Part shown: positions 17,358-24,740 of the stretch, one piece after another | Position numbering within the stretch: position 1 is the stretch's first letter | Layout: each line of letters starts with the position of its first letter | Source of the DNA: an uncultured beta proteobacterium | GTDB lineage: Bacteria > Pseudomonadota > Gammaproteobacteria > Burkholderiales > Burkholderiaceae_C | DNA: 29,159 bases | Direction of reading: 5' to 3' | Assembly (NCBI GenBank): GCA_903944555.1 | Contig: CAJASG010000051.1 | Location: 1-29,159, forward strand | Translations under genes and position numbers: made by a program | The notes under the pieces: model-generated | What the model was told of the DNA's origin: nothing | The model's input: the letters and a program-made list of their open reading frames with translations, nothing else | The model's database searches: none

Positions 17358-17398
17358 ATCGCACGCTCCAAATATCGGTAAACACCAAGTGTGGTCTA

Positions 17399-17436
17399 TA
17401 GTTTATGAAACTAGTTCACTTAAATGTTTCATATTT
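17399..17436. promoter_or_regulatory. Putative TetR operator/promoter element, site 1
   Basis: A 38-base AT-rich sequence between the divergent tetR and PF10118 genes. It begins TAGTTTATGAAACTAGTTCA and ends AATGTTTCATATTT. It contains the dyad TGAA-N5-TTCA (17406-17418) and a further TTCA (17428-17431), the latter also forming ATGAAAC...GTTTCAT with the left half. Thirty-two of 38 positions are identical to site 2 (25861-25898), although the surrounding sequences are unrelated. It ends 15 bases before the tetR ATG, so binding could repress tetR as well as operon A. Confidence 0.7.
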
Positions 17437-17451
17437 TCAGGGGTCTGCAGC

Positions 17452-18126
17452 ATGGCCAGAAAAGCAGTAAAAACTTCTATTAAATCAATCGTAAGGGCTC
17501 CGAAGCAGGACCGTGCCAGGGTCACCGTCGAAGCCATATTGGAGAGTGCCGTTCAGATTTTGGAGTCGGATGGCATCGCCGGGTTCAAGGTCGCGGCGCT
17601 GGCAGAACGCTCTGGGTACAGCGTTGGGACGCTGTACCAGTATTTTGAAAACATCGATGCCGTCATGTTGGCCTTGGTGGAGTTGGAAAACGAGCGACAA
17701 CGGCAGACATTGTTGGCGGAATTCAGTGATTTGGCTGCACGCGGTGTGGCGCAAAGCACGCGTGACGTGGTCGGGTTGATGCTGGCTGCATTCAGCCAAC
17801 GCCGGGTGGCACAAAAGGCGATCATCGAATGGGCCTTGTCGCGACGAGATGTGCGTGCGATTGATGGGCGAAACACCTTTTTAGGGCAAATGCTGGCCAG
17901 TGTGTCGGTCCGGTCGCAGGGGCTGAAATTCGATCGCCTGCTCAGCCCCACCGAGATGTTCGTGCTGTCGCGGGCCTTTTTGGGTGCTTTGCGCACCGCC
18001 ATCTGGAATGATGAGGCCGATACGGCATCACCCCAGTTTGCGCAGGCCCTCACGGACTTGGTGGATGGTTATGTGCACCAACTCGTAAAGCGTGAATCCG
18101 CGGGCAAGGTCCCCAATGGGACCTGA
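17452..18126 (+). CDS. TetR/AcrR family transcriptional regulator
   Basis: A 224-residue regulator. A basic N-terminal arm (residues 1-22, RKAVKTSIKSIVRAPKQDR) leads into the TetR DNA-binding domain: ILESAVQILESDGIAGFKVAALAERSGYSVGTLYQYFENIDAVM, with the helix-turn-helix at about residues 45-64 and the hallmark GTLYQYF (59-65). The rest (about 85-215) is the ligand-binding and dimerisation region, with no recognisable ligand signature. I chose ATG 17452, with AGGGG upstream, and not the long extension to 17098 that overlaps the divergent gene. Its divergent position and the repeated 38-base site predict control of operons A and B and of itself. The inducer may be an acyl-CoA, sterol or other lipophilic substrate, which is inference from the target genes. 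Confidence 0.92.
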   Translation: MARKAVKTSIKSIVRAPKQDRARVTVEAILESAVQILESDGIAGFKVAALAERSGYSVGTLYQYFENIDAVMLALVELENERQRQTLLAEFSDLAARGVAQSTRDVVGLMLAAFSQRRVAQKAIIEWALSRRDVRAIDGRNTFLGQMLASVSVRSQGLKFDRLLSPTEMFVLSRAFLGALRTAIWNDEADTASPQFAQALTDLVDGYVHQLVKRESAGKVPNGT

Positions 18127-18205
18127 TGGTGCCGCCAAATGGAAGCCGGCCGACGTACATTACGGGGCGTGAACGAATACTAAAAAATATGTTGGAGCGT
18201 TTCTC

Positions 18206-20278
18206 ATGAATGCAGATAAATCGGCACCGCCGATTGGGTCGCCACCCCCTTGGGATGTGCTGGCTTTGTCGGTGCAGCAGAGTCCATTTTTGGTGGTGAT
18301 TACCAATGAAGAAGGGCACCTGCAGTACTGCAACGAAAGCTATTGCCGTACATCGGGCTATATTCTTGAAGAGTTGCTTGGTACGGCCAATTTGTTGGAC
18401 CACGTATTGACTCTGACGGCAGGTGAACAATGGCAGGGTGATGTGCTGAGCCTTCGTAAAGACCGCAGTGAATATTGGGTGCGCCAGATCGTTAGCCCCT
18501 TGTGTGACGCAGAGGGTCGAATCACCCACTTGGTCTCTCTTGGTCAAGATATCACCCACAGCAAAGTGCGCATGGAGGACGCAGAGCAGGCGCTGCTGCT
18601 GCGTGAGCAGGCGCTGGTCTCCAGTAGCAACGGCATCATGATCACCCGCAGTGATGAAAACGACCATTCCATTGTGTATGTCAACCCCGCCTTCGAGCGT
18701 ATTACCGGCTACAGCGCGAATGAAGTGATCGGACGTGAAGGGCGATTTTTGGTGCGGGATGATTTGGCCCAGCCGGACCTGGAAGAAATTCGGGTTGCCT
18801 TGCGCGAAAAGCGGGAAGGCCAGGCCTTGTTGCGCAATTACCGCAAGGACGGCACGCAGTTTTGGAATGAACTGCATATCGCCCCGGTGAAAGACAGCAG
18901 TGGTCTGGCCACCACCCATTTTGTCAGCGTGATCAATGATGTCAGTGAGCGCGTCAACTACCAAAAGGAGTTGGAATACCAGGCTACGCATGACAGCCTG
19001 ACGGGTTTGGCCAACCGCAATTTGCTCAATGACCGAATCACGCAGGCCATTGCCTGGGCCAATCGCCAAAAGTTGACGGTGGGCGTGATGTTGCTGGATC
19101 TGGACCATTTCAAGTTGGTCAACGATGCATCGGGCCATGGTGCCGGTGATCAAATGCTCAAGCAAGTGGCGCAGCGCTTGAGTTCCTGTATTCGGGACAC
19201 CGATACAGTCGCCCGCCTAGGGGGGGATGAGTTTGTCATCGTTCTGACCGACCTGCCTGAGACCGGCGATGTGGACCTGATTGCTGAAAAGGTATTGGGC
19301 TCTTTGGCGCGACCGTTTGATATTGACGGCCAGGACGTTTTTGTCACTGCCAGCGTCGGCATATCGATGTACCCGCGGGATGGCGATCACGGCGAGATTC
19401 TGCTCCGGTACGCCGACATGGCTATGTACCGGGTCAAGGAGCATGGTCGCAACAGTGTGCGCCAATTTATGCCTGAAATGGGAGTGACGGCCATCAGCCG
19501 CATGAATATGGAAGGCTCCATGCGGCGGGGCTTGGAGCGCGGCGAATTCAAGCTGCATTACCAGCCCAAGATCGAACTGGCGACGCAACGCATTGTGGGC
19601 GTGGAGGCGCTGGTACGTTGGCAGCACCCGCAAATCGGTTTGATTCACCCGATCGAATTCATACCCTTGGCAGAAGAATCAGGACTGATCTTGCCGTTGG
19701 GTGAATGGGTACTTGCAGAGGCTTGTCGCCAGCAAGTGGCCTGGAAAGATCAGGGTTTGGATGGGCTGCGGGTCGCGATCAACATGTCGCCACGCCAGTT
19801 CCGTCAAGAAGACCTTGCCGAGCGCGTGGCCGCCGTCTTTGCACAGACGGGTGCCGATCCTGCGTGTGTGACTCTGGAATTGACAGAAAGCATGGTGATG
19901 CAAGACGTCAATAGCACGCTGGTGGCGCTGCGCACGTTAAAAAATCTGGGGTTAACCATTTCACTGGACGATTTTGGGACGGGCTATTCCAGCCTGTCGT
20001 ACCTGCGCCGTTTTCCGATTGATGAGTTGAAGATCGACAAATCTTTCATCAATGACATTCATGAAAATGCGGATGATGCCGCCATCGCCAGTGCCATCAT
20101 TGCAATGGCCATCAGCCTGGGGCTTGGTGTGGTGGCCGAGGGCGTGGAGCGCAAGGAGCAGGCGGAGTTGTTGATGAAGATGGGATGCCCCCAAGTGCAG
20201 GGCTACTACTTCGGGCGGCCGATGGATGCAGCGGCTTTCGCATCGTGTTTGCGTGAACAGCGTGTGGGGCGTGTATGA
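18206..20278 (+). CDS. PAS / LOV-like PAS / GGDEF / EAL cyclic-di-GMP enzyme
   Basis: A 690-residue soluble sensor for c-di-GMP turnover. The first PAS covers about residues 18-118 and the second about 132-250. The latter has LOV-type flanking motifs (VYVNPAFERITGYSANEVIGR, LRNYRKDGTQFWNELHIAPV), but the photoactive Cys position is Gly179 in GREGRFL. The GGDEF domain (about 255-420) has an intact GGDEF at 339-343 and an inhibitory RxxD site, Arg330-Asp333. The EAL domain (about 435-685) keeps EAL 467-469, Asn526, Glu558, Asp588-Asp589, Lys609, Glu645 and Gln665, so both synthesis and hydrolysis look possible. GGAG precedes ATG 18206. It sits between the two halves of the putative TetR regulon, and a small protein gene overlaps its stop. 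A link with the lipid genes is not shown. Confidence 0.95.
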   Translation: MNADKSAPPIGSPPPWDVLALSVQQSPFLVVITNEEGHLQYCNESYCRTSGYILEELLGTANLLDHVLTLTAGEQWQGDVLSLRKDRSEYWVRQIVSPLCDAEGRITHLVSLGQDITHSKVRMEDAEQALLLREQALVSSSNGIMITRSDENDHSIVYVNPAFERITGYSANEVIGREGRFLVRDDLAQPDLEEIRVALREKREGQALLRNYRKDGTQFWNELHIAPVKDSSGLATTHFVSVINDVSERVNYQKELEYQATHDSLTGLANRNLLNDRITQAIAWANRQKLTVGVMLLDLDHFKLVNDASGHGAGDQMLKQVAQRLSSCIRDTDTVARLGGDEFVIVLTDLPETGDVDLIAEKVLGSLARPFDIDGQDVFVTASVGISMYPRDGDHGEILLRYADMAMYRVKEHGRNSVRQFMPEMGVTAISRMNMEGSMRRGLERGEFKLHYQPKIELATQRIVGVEALVRWQHPQIGLIHPIEFIPLAEESGLILPLGEWVLAEACRQQVAWKDQGLDGLRVAINMSPRQFRQEDLAERVAAVFAQTGADPACVTLELTESMVMQDVNSTLVALRTLKNLGLTISLDDFGTGYSSLSYLRRFPIDELKIDKSFINDIHENADDAAIASAIIAMAISLGLGVVAEGVERKEQAELLMKMGCPQVQGYYFGRPMDAAAFASCLREQRVGRV

Positions 20279-20514
20279 GCAAGCTGACGTGGCGCGTGGG
20301 TACGGCCGAAGAACTGGCCAAAGCCTTGGTTCAGGAGACACTGCAGGAGTCAGCGGCAGTCAGCAATGCTACCGTCTATCGACTTGGCAGCAATAACCGG
20401 GACAAGATTGCGATTTCGATGCCCGATGGACAGGTGCTTTTTATTGAGCCCGAATCGCTTGGCCGGCCGAGCCGACGGCGGGCCGAGCCGACCAATACGG
20501 ATTCAGACATGTGA
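20275..20514 (+). CDS. Small hypothetical protein coupled to the GGDEF-EAL gene
   Basis: A 79-residue protein whose ATG overlaps the TGA of the GGDEF-EAL gene (ATGA at 20275-20278), indicating translational coupling. It has an amphipathic N-terminal part (TWRVGTAEELAKALVQETLQ), a middle with beta-strand character (ATVYRLGSNNRDKIAISMPDGQVLFIEPESL) and a polar, Arg-rich, probably disordered tail (residues about 63-79). There is no signal peptide and no membrane segment. I do not recognise a family. Coupling suggests that it could be a partner or modulator of the c-di-GMP enzyme. It ends two bases from the convergent lipase stop. Confidence 0.7.
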   Translation: MSKLTWRVGTAEELAKALVQETLQESAAVSNATVYRLGSNNRDKIAISMPDGQVLFIEPESLGRPSRRRAEPTNTDSDM

Positions 20515-20516
20515 GG

Positions 20517-21419
20517 TCAAGACGGGGATGAGGGTAAGTCCGAAAGCTGCCCCTGTACCCAGTCGATCACCGGTTTTTCCAGGCACATTTGCAGGTGTCC
20601 AATCCCTTCGAAAACTGTCACCTCTACACCCGGCAGGACTTGGTCACGCTGTGGGTAGACAATGTTGTCCTGAGGGGTGAGGGCGATGCGTATCAATGCA
20701 CGGGTGACCTCGGTTTCCGCACCACCTAAGTCTGCGAGCCAAGTGCTGCGCCAGCCCATTTGCTGGCCGTTGGGTGTGTGTGTTCCAGGTGCAATCTGTG
20801 TGCCCGCATGGGGCGTGCCCAATGTCAGAACCCGGGCGACCCGTTGTGTGCCGTAGGCGCGCATCCAGGCGCGAATGACCAGCCCACCCATGCTGTGACC
20901 TACCAGTGCCACTCGGGCTGCGCCGGTTTGCCGGCAAAGTTCAGTTACAGCAGTTTCAATAAGGGGTGCGTACGCCTCAATGGACGTGAACAGTGGCTCC
21001 AGATCCACTGCCAAAACCGGATGCCCGTCTGCCCGCAGTGCCGCAATGGTGTCGTCCCAAATGCGGTGGTTGCAGACATACCCATGCACCAAGACGACCG
21101 GTACTTTGGTGGGCGAGCCGGTCGCAGCTAAAAAACCGGGTGGGGTGGTGACCCACGGTTGGCGCAGCATGAATACCTGAACGCCTGCTGCCATTTCGCC
21201 AAACAGAGAGCGCAACCACATTGCTGAGGGCTCGCCCGGCGCCCTGGATTTCAGGGCGGTAACGATGCTGGCGATTCCGCCACCCAGCAGCGGCATGAAA
21301 ACGGCGCAGACTCCAATGGTCCAAGTTGGCCAGTTTGCCTTGGTGGCAAGCAGGTAGCCGAGCACGGCGCCTATCAGAACTTGCGCCAAGAGCATGCGCC
21401 GAAGAAGTTTTGCCAGCAT
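20517..21419 (-). CDS. Alpha/beta hydrolase, lipase-like, with N-terminal membrane helices
   Basis: A 300-residue protein. Two hydrophobic segments (about residues 9-26 and 33-55) anchor it in the membrane. The hydrolase domain has the oxyanion-hole motif VHGYVCNHRIW (111-121) and the nucleophile elbow GHSMGG with Ser176. Asp251 (TPQDNIVYP) and His275 (GIGHLQM) complete a plausible triad. It resembles triacylglycerol lipases and esterases related to the LipA/EstA type. I chose ATG 21419, which has AGGA nine bases upstream and does not overlap the preceding gene, over the ATG at 21470. It is the last gene of operon B and probably cleaves an acyl ester at the membrane. Confidence 0.87.
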   Translation of the reverse strand: MLAKLLRRMLLAQVLIGAVLGYLLATKANWPTWTIGVCAVFMPLLGGGIASIVTALKSRAPGEPSAMWLRSLFGEMAAGVQVFMLRQPWVTTPPGFLAATGSPTKVPVVLVHGYVCNHRIWDDTIAALRADGHPVLAVDLEPLFTSIEAYAPLIETAVTELCRQTGAARVALVGHSMGGLVIRAWMRAYGTQRVARVLTLGTPHAGTQIAPGTHTPNGQQMGWRSTWLADLGGAETEVTRALIRIALTPQDNIVYPQRDQVLPGVEVTVFEGIGHLQMCLEKPVIDWVQGQLSDLPSSPS

Positions 21420-21429
21420 GGGGGAAATC

Positions 21430-21993
21430 CTAAACTTTATGACAGGTGAGTGTACGTCGCGCGTTCTCAACGATCGACTTTTCTGCCTCGTAGTTGCCGG
21501 TCAAAACCCGCATCAAAAGAAAGCCTTTTTCAGAAGGTGTCACCACCACTTTGGCTCCATTGGGTACCGTTGGATCGGCCGCATTGGGGCCTTCGGATAC
21601 CAGCCACAGGTCCACAGCAGCATCACCCACTTCGCGGTCATTGACGACAAAGAAGTTGTCGCTGTTGGCGCCATACAGTGCGATGGACCAGTAGGTTTTA
21701 AGACCCGGACGGGCTGTAACGCGAACAGGGCCTTTGGACACGTCAAACACGCACACGGAATACAGCATGTCGGGGCTGGGCATGACAACCCGGCGGGACG
21801 ATGCGTCCACTGGGGGAGGAAAGGCTGCGTTGTTGAGCATGTTCATCTCGACTGCTTGGGGACCGCTCATCACATGGCGCATGATCAGTCTTGGCATGGC
21901 CCATACCAATGCAAAGTGGGCAATGATGGCCGTCACACTCAATGTGAGTGTGCGGTAGAACCAGAGTCGCTGCTGGGCGGTGAGGTTCTTCAT
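21430..21993 (-). CDS. DUF1254-type membrane-anchored protein
   Basis: A 187-residue protein with one membrane helix (about residues 13-33) and a beta-rich domain: SSRRVVMPSPDMLYSVCVFDVSKGPVRVTARP, TYWSIALYGANSDNFFVVNDREVG and EKGFLLMRVLTGNYEAEKSIVENARRT. These strands match the DUF1254 half of the DUF1254/DUF1214 proteins (COG5361 relatives), which occur here as two separate short proteins. Its ATG overlaps the stop of the upstream DUF1214-like gene by four bases (21990-21993). The function is unknown; the pair probably forms a periplasm-facing complex. The fixed pairing and the position next to the lipase gene suggest a role in handling the same substrate, which is inference. Confidence 0.75.
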   Translation of the reverse strand: MKNLTAQQRLWFYRTLTLSVTAIIAHFALVWAMPRLIMRHVMSGPQAVEMNMLNNAAFPPPVDASSRRVVMPSPDMLYSVCVFDVSKGPVRVTARPGLKTYWSIALYGANSDNFFVVNDREVGDAAVDLWLVSEGPNAADPTVPNGAKVVVTPSEKGFLLMRVLTGNYEAEKSIVENARRTLTCHKV

Positions 21994-22601
21994 TTGCAGG
22001 CTCCAATCGGGCTGATGGACGGTGGCTGTAATTTGGACGGTGCGGCCTGAATATCGGGCGTTGGGTTATACAGCCGCAGTGTCAGCACCAAGCCGCGGTC
22101 GCCGGGCGTGGGCAACCAATGGATTCCTGGCTGTTCGGTGGGGCCAGTGCTCAGGACGAAATGCCCTGCGGCATTGAGTTTTGCGGTAGTCCCGTTCAAG
22201 CTGTAATGCTGGTTGGGTGCATCAAACAGAAAGAAGTCGTCCGCATAGGCGGTGATGCTCCACCAGCGCGCACTGGGTGGTGATCCTTCAATGCGGTAGC
22301 TGCAGTGGGAGCGCAATGGTCGGCCTGAGTCATCGGTATTGGCGCGGTAGTACATGGTCTCGTTCCGACCCAGCGCCAACAGACCCTCCAGCGCCACTTT
22401 TGCGCGGGTGTACATGTCGGCGTCCGGACTACCGGTTAGCGTGCTGCCGGTCCAGGCGCCTACTTGAACCACGGTGCCCGACCAAGTGACCTTGCGCAGA
22501 ACCCACCATGCGGACCCCAAACCAATGGCCACGGCACTGAGATACAGTGCCAAGCCAATTGCAAGCCTTCGGTAGCGGCTGTGGTGCGGGTGCTTTGTCA
22601 T
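21990..22601 (-). CDS. DUF1214-type membrane-anchored protein
   Basis: A 203-residue protein with an N-terminal basic stretch and a membrane helix (about residues 13-34). A domain follows with the DUF1214 landmarks ALGRNETMYYRANTDDSGRPL (about 75-95), RWWSITAYADDFFLFDAPNQHYSL (about 111-134) and the C-terminal RGLVLTLRLYNP (about 169-180). In the usual two-domain protein the DUF1254 part comes first; here the two halves are separate genes in reverse order and overlap by four bases. It starts 3 bases after the stop of the small membrane protein gene, so it belongs to operon B. No catalytic residues can be assigned. Confidence 0.78.
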   Translation of the reverse strand: MTKHPHHSRYRRLAIGLALYLSAVAIGLGSAWWVLRKVTWSGTVVQVGAWTGSTLTGSPDADMYTRAKVALEGLLALGRNETMYYRANTDDSGRPLRSHCSYRIEGSPPSARWWSITAYADDFFLFDAPNQHYSLNGTTAKLNAAGHFVLSTGPTEQPGIHWLPTPGDRGLVLTLRLYNPTPDIQAAPSKLQPPSISPIGACK

Positions 22602-22604
22602 GGC

Positions 22605-22871
22605 TTAGGTTGCTGTTTTTTTGCTGGCTTTGGCCAGAGGCATCCAATGCAGCAAGCCAAACAAAAGTGACAGAATCAGACTGGTCAATAGAGACCCTTT
22701 GTAGGTCTTGATGAATTTAAAAACAAAAACGGCCTCCAGCGCATGAACGGCAATCAGTGCCACGCTCACGAACTGCAGCACCGGACCGGTGCCCCAGGGC
22801 AGGGCTACAAACAGGCTGGTCACTGCTAGCAAATAAATCGCGATACAACCGGCTTTAAGAAAAGTCATCAT
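22605..22871 (-). CDS. Small membrane protein, possibly DUF1145-like
   Basis: An 88-residue protein with three likely membrane helices: TFLKAGCIAIYLLAVTSLFVAL, VLQFVSVALIAVHALEAVFVFKFI and GSLLTSLILSLLFGLLHWMPL. The arrangement with a His-Ala-Leu-Glu in the second helix and LFGLLHW in the third resembles DUF1145/YhhL-type proteins, but the match is by eye only. I chose the ATG at 22871, with AGGAC upstream, over the frame extending to 22955 that overlaps the dehalogenase gene. It has a short basic C-terminus. It is within operon B; no function can be assigned. Confidence 0.65.
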   Translation of the reverse strand: MMTFLKAGCIAIYLLAVTSLFVALPWGTGPVLQFVSVALIAVHALEAVFVFKFIKTYKGSLLTSLILSLLFGLLHWMPLAKASKKTAT

Positions 22872-22917
22872 GGCGGAGTCCTGTCGTTTGAAATGTGGGT
22901 GTTGTGTGAAATAGAAA

Positions 22918-23862
22918 TCAGGTTGGTCTTGCGGCTGACACAGGTGTCGCGGCAATGAACTCGGCGACTTTTTGAGCCAGCTCGGGGCCCTTGTCTTCCT
23001 GCAAGAAATGCCCCGCGCCGCGGATCAACGTGTGCGGCTGATTGGCTGCACCGGGCACCAGCTTCAGAAAAATCTTGTCACCGCCACGCGTGACCGGATC
23101 ACGGCTGCTGAACAGGGTAAGAAATGGCTTGTTCCATTGTTTCAGAACCTCCCAGGCCTGCTCGTTGCGGGCACGCTCCGGGTCTGCGGGCGTGGTGGGA
23201 ACAAAGCCTGGGAAGAGCCGGGCGCCCATCTCATATTTAGTGGATGGAAAGGGCGCGTCGTAGGCCGCAACTTCCCGGGGTGTCAACTTTTGTGCGCAAC
23301 CCGAATTGACAATGCGCCCAATTGGGAACCACGGGCTGAAGCGGGCAAAGGCACGCCACAGCTTGAAGGCGCGGGGTGTTTCGCTCTGGGTGCCCGTTGG
23401 CAGTCCACCATTGGCCAGCACCACCCGGTCAAAGCGCTCTGGGCTGTGAGTGACCAGGCGCAGCCCGATGAGTGAGCCCCAGTCCTGGCAAAACAGGGTG
23501 GCGTGTTGCAGGTTGATTTTTTCCATCCATGCGGCCATCCAATGCACATGGTTGTGGTACGAGTAGTCTGATTTTTGGGCGGGTTTGTCGGAGCGGCCAA
23601 AGCCCACCAGATCAGGCGCAATCACGCGGTGCCCGGCCGCCAGCAGCCCCGGAATCATCTTTCTGTACAGGTAGGACCAGGTCGGCTCGCCGTGCATCAG
23701 CAGCACGGGGGCGGCGTCGCGGGGGCCTTCGTCGATGTAGGCGATGCGCAGTCCATCCAGATCGATGTACTTGGGCGTGTAGGGGAAGTCTGGCAGGCGG
23801 GCAAAGCGTTCTTCGGGGGTGCGCAGAACGCGGGCTTTGTCAATGAGGGGTAGCGTAGTCAT
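22918..23862 (-). CDS. Haloalkane dehalogenase-like alpha/beta hydrolase
   Basis: A 314-residue enzyme that resembles subfamily I haloalkane dehalogenases (DhlA/DhmA-like), which hydrolyse carbon-halogen bonds to alcohol plus halide. The nucleophile is Asp127 in FCQDWGSLIG, followed by the halide-binding Trp128. Glu59 in HGEPTWSYLYR positions the water. The acid is Asp255 in SSRDPVTRG and the base His285 in GAGHFLQED. The cap region has Trp169 (KLWRAF) and Trp178 as candidates for the second halide-binding Trp. There is no signal peptide; it is cytoplasmic. The start at 23862 is 15 bases after the SDR stop with only a weak ribosome binding site. The presence of all dehalogenase residues argues against a plain esterase, but the native substrate is unknown. 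Confidence 0.88.
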   Translation of the reverse strand: MTTLPLIDKARVLRTPEERFARLPDFPYTPKYIDLDGLRIAYIDEGPRDAAPVLLMHGEPTWSYLYRKMIPGLLAAGHRVIAPDLVGFGRSDKPAQKSDYSYHNHVHWMAAWMEKINLQHATLFCQDWGSLIGLRLVTHSPERFDRVVLANGGLPTGTQSETPRAFKLWRAFARFSPWFPIGRIVNSGCAQKLTPREVAAYDAPFPSTKYEMGARLFPGFVPTTPADPERARNEQAWEVLKQWNKPFLTLFSSRDPVTRGGDKIFLKLVPGAANQPHTLIRGAGHFLQEDKGPELAQKVAEFIAATPVSAARPT

Positions 23863-23877
23863 GCAAAAAGTAAAGCG

Positions 23878-24738
23878 TTAGTTAGCGGCAGGTTGATCAG
23901 TACGTTTGGCAGCTTTGATGCGCCTGTAGTTGCTTATCGCAGTGAGCCACGCGGAGGCGCGCGTGGGCACCAGACGAAACATCAGGTCCAGCACCGTCGC
24001 GTCCGCGCCAATCAGCACCCGGGTCTTGCCAGATTCAATGGCTTTGATGATGGTTTGCGCGGCCTGTGCAGGGCTGGTACGGGCCATATTGTTGAAATGA
24101 ACTTTCATTTGTTGCTCCGAGTCCGCCATCATGGCCACATCAGTGATGCGGGCCTGGTTGGCAATGTTGGTGCGAATGCCGCCCGGGTGCACGCACAACA
24201 CACCCACGCTGGAGCCGCGCAACTCCTCACGCAAGGCATCGCTAAAGCCGCGCACTGCCGCTTTGGACGCGTTGTAAATGCTCTGGGTCGGCATGGACAC
24301 CATGGCAAAGATGCTGGAGACATTCACCAGCAAGGCGTCGGGCCGCGTGCGTAGTTGAGGCAGGAAGGCCTGGCAGCCATGCACCACCCCCCAGAAGTTG
24401 ATGTTCATTAGCCAGTGGGCATCGGCGGTTTGCAACTTTTCCACCGGTGACACCAAGGCTACACCTGCGTTGTTGATCAATATATCCACAGCCAAGTAAA
24501 GGCGTTTTGCCTCAGCGGCCAAGCCATGGATGGCGGATTCGTTGCCCGCATCGGTGACCCAGCCGAAGCACTCGGTGCCTTGCAGTTTCAGGGCCGTGAC
24601 CACGCGGTCCAGTCCGGCGGCATCAATGTCAGCCAACAACAACCGCGCACCGCGCTGCGCCATGCCGAGGGCCAAAGCCTCGCCAATGCCGGAGGCGGCC
24701 CCGGTGATGACGACCGATTTACCTTGAAGTGTGCGCAT
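23878..24738 (-). CDS. Short-chain dehydrogenase/reductase (SDR)
   Basis: A 286-residue classical SDR. The cofactor motif TGAASGIG is at residues 12-19, NNAG at 89-92, the catalytic Ser at 141/142 in VNVSSIFA, and Tyr155 and Lys159 in YNASK. Asp37 in LLLADIDA, at the end of the second strand, favours NAD(H) over NADP(H). The C-terminal extension (TVLDLMFRLVPTRASAWLTAISNYRR, about 247-272) is hydrophobic and basic, typical of SDRs that act on lipids at membranes. It begins two bases after the stop of the metallo-beta-lactamase gene, so it is tightly coupled in operon B. It probably oxidises or reduces a hydroxyl or keto group on a lipophilic substrate, perhaps the alcohol released by the neighbouring hydrolases. 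Confidence 0.9.
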   Translation of the reverse strand: MRTLQGKSVVITGAASGIGEALALGMAQRGARLLLADIDAAGLDRVVTALKLQGTECFGWVTDAGNESAIHGLAAEAKRLYLAVDILINNAGVALVSPVEKLQTADAHWLMNINFWGVVHGCQAFLPQLRTRPDALLVNVSSIFAMVSMPTQSIYNASKAAVRGFSDALREELRGSSVGVLCVHPGGIRTNIANQARITDVAMMADSEQQMKVHFNNMARTSPAQAAQTIIKAIESGKTRVLIGADATVLDLMFRLVPTRASAWLTAISNYRRIKAAKRTDQPAAN

Positions 24739-24740
24739 GG

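Noticed and set aside
17098..17451. In-frame upstream extension of the tetR reading frame
   Set aside because: It overlaps the divergent PF10118 gene and has no homology character. The TetR family normally starts near the ATG 17452, which has AGGGG upstream.
18206..20278. Degenerate GGDEF or EAL domain
   Set aside because: The GGDEF motif, the RxxD site and all EAL metal and catalytic residues I could check are intact, so loss of enzyme activity is not supported by the sequence.
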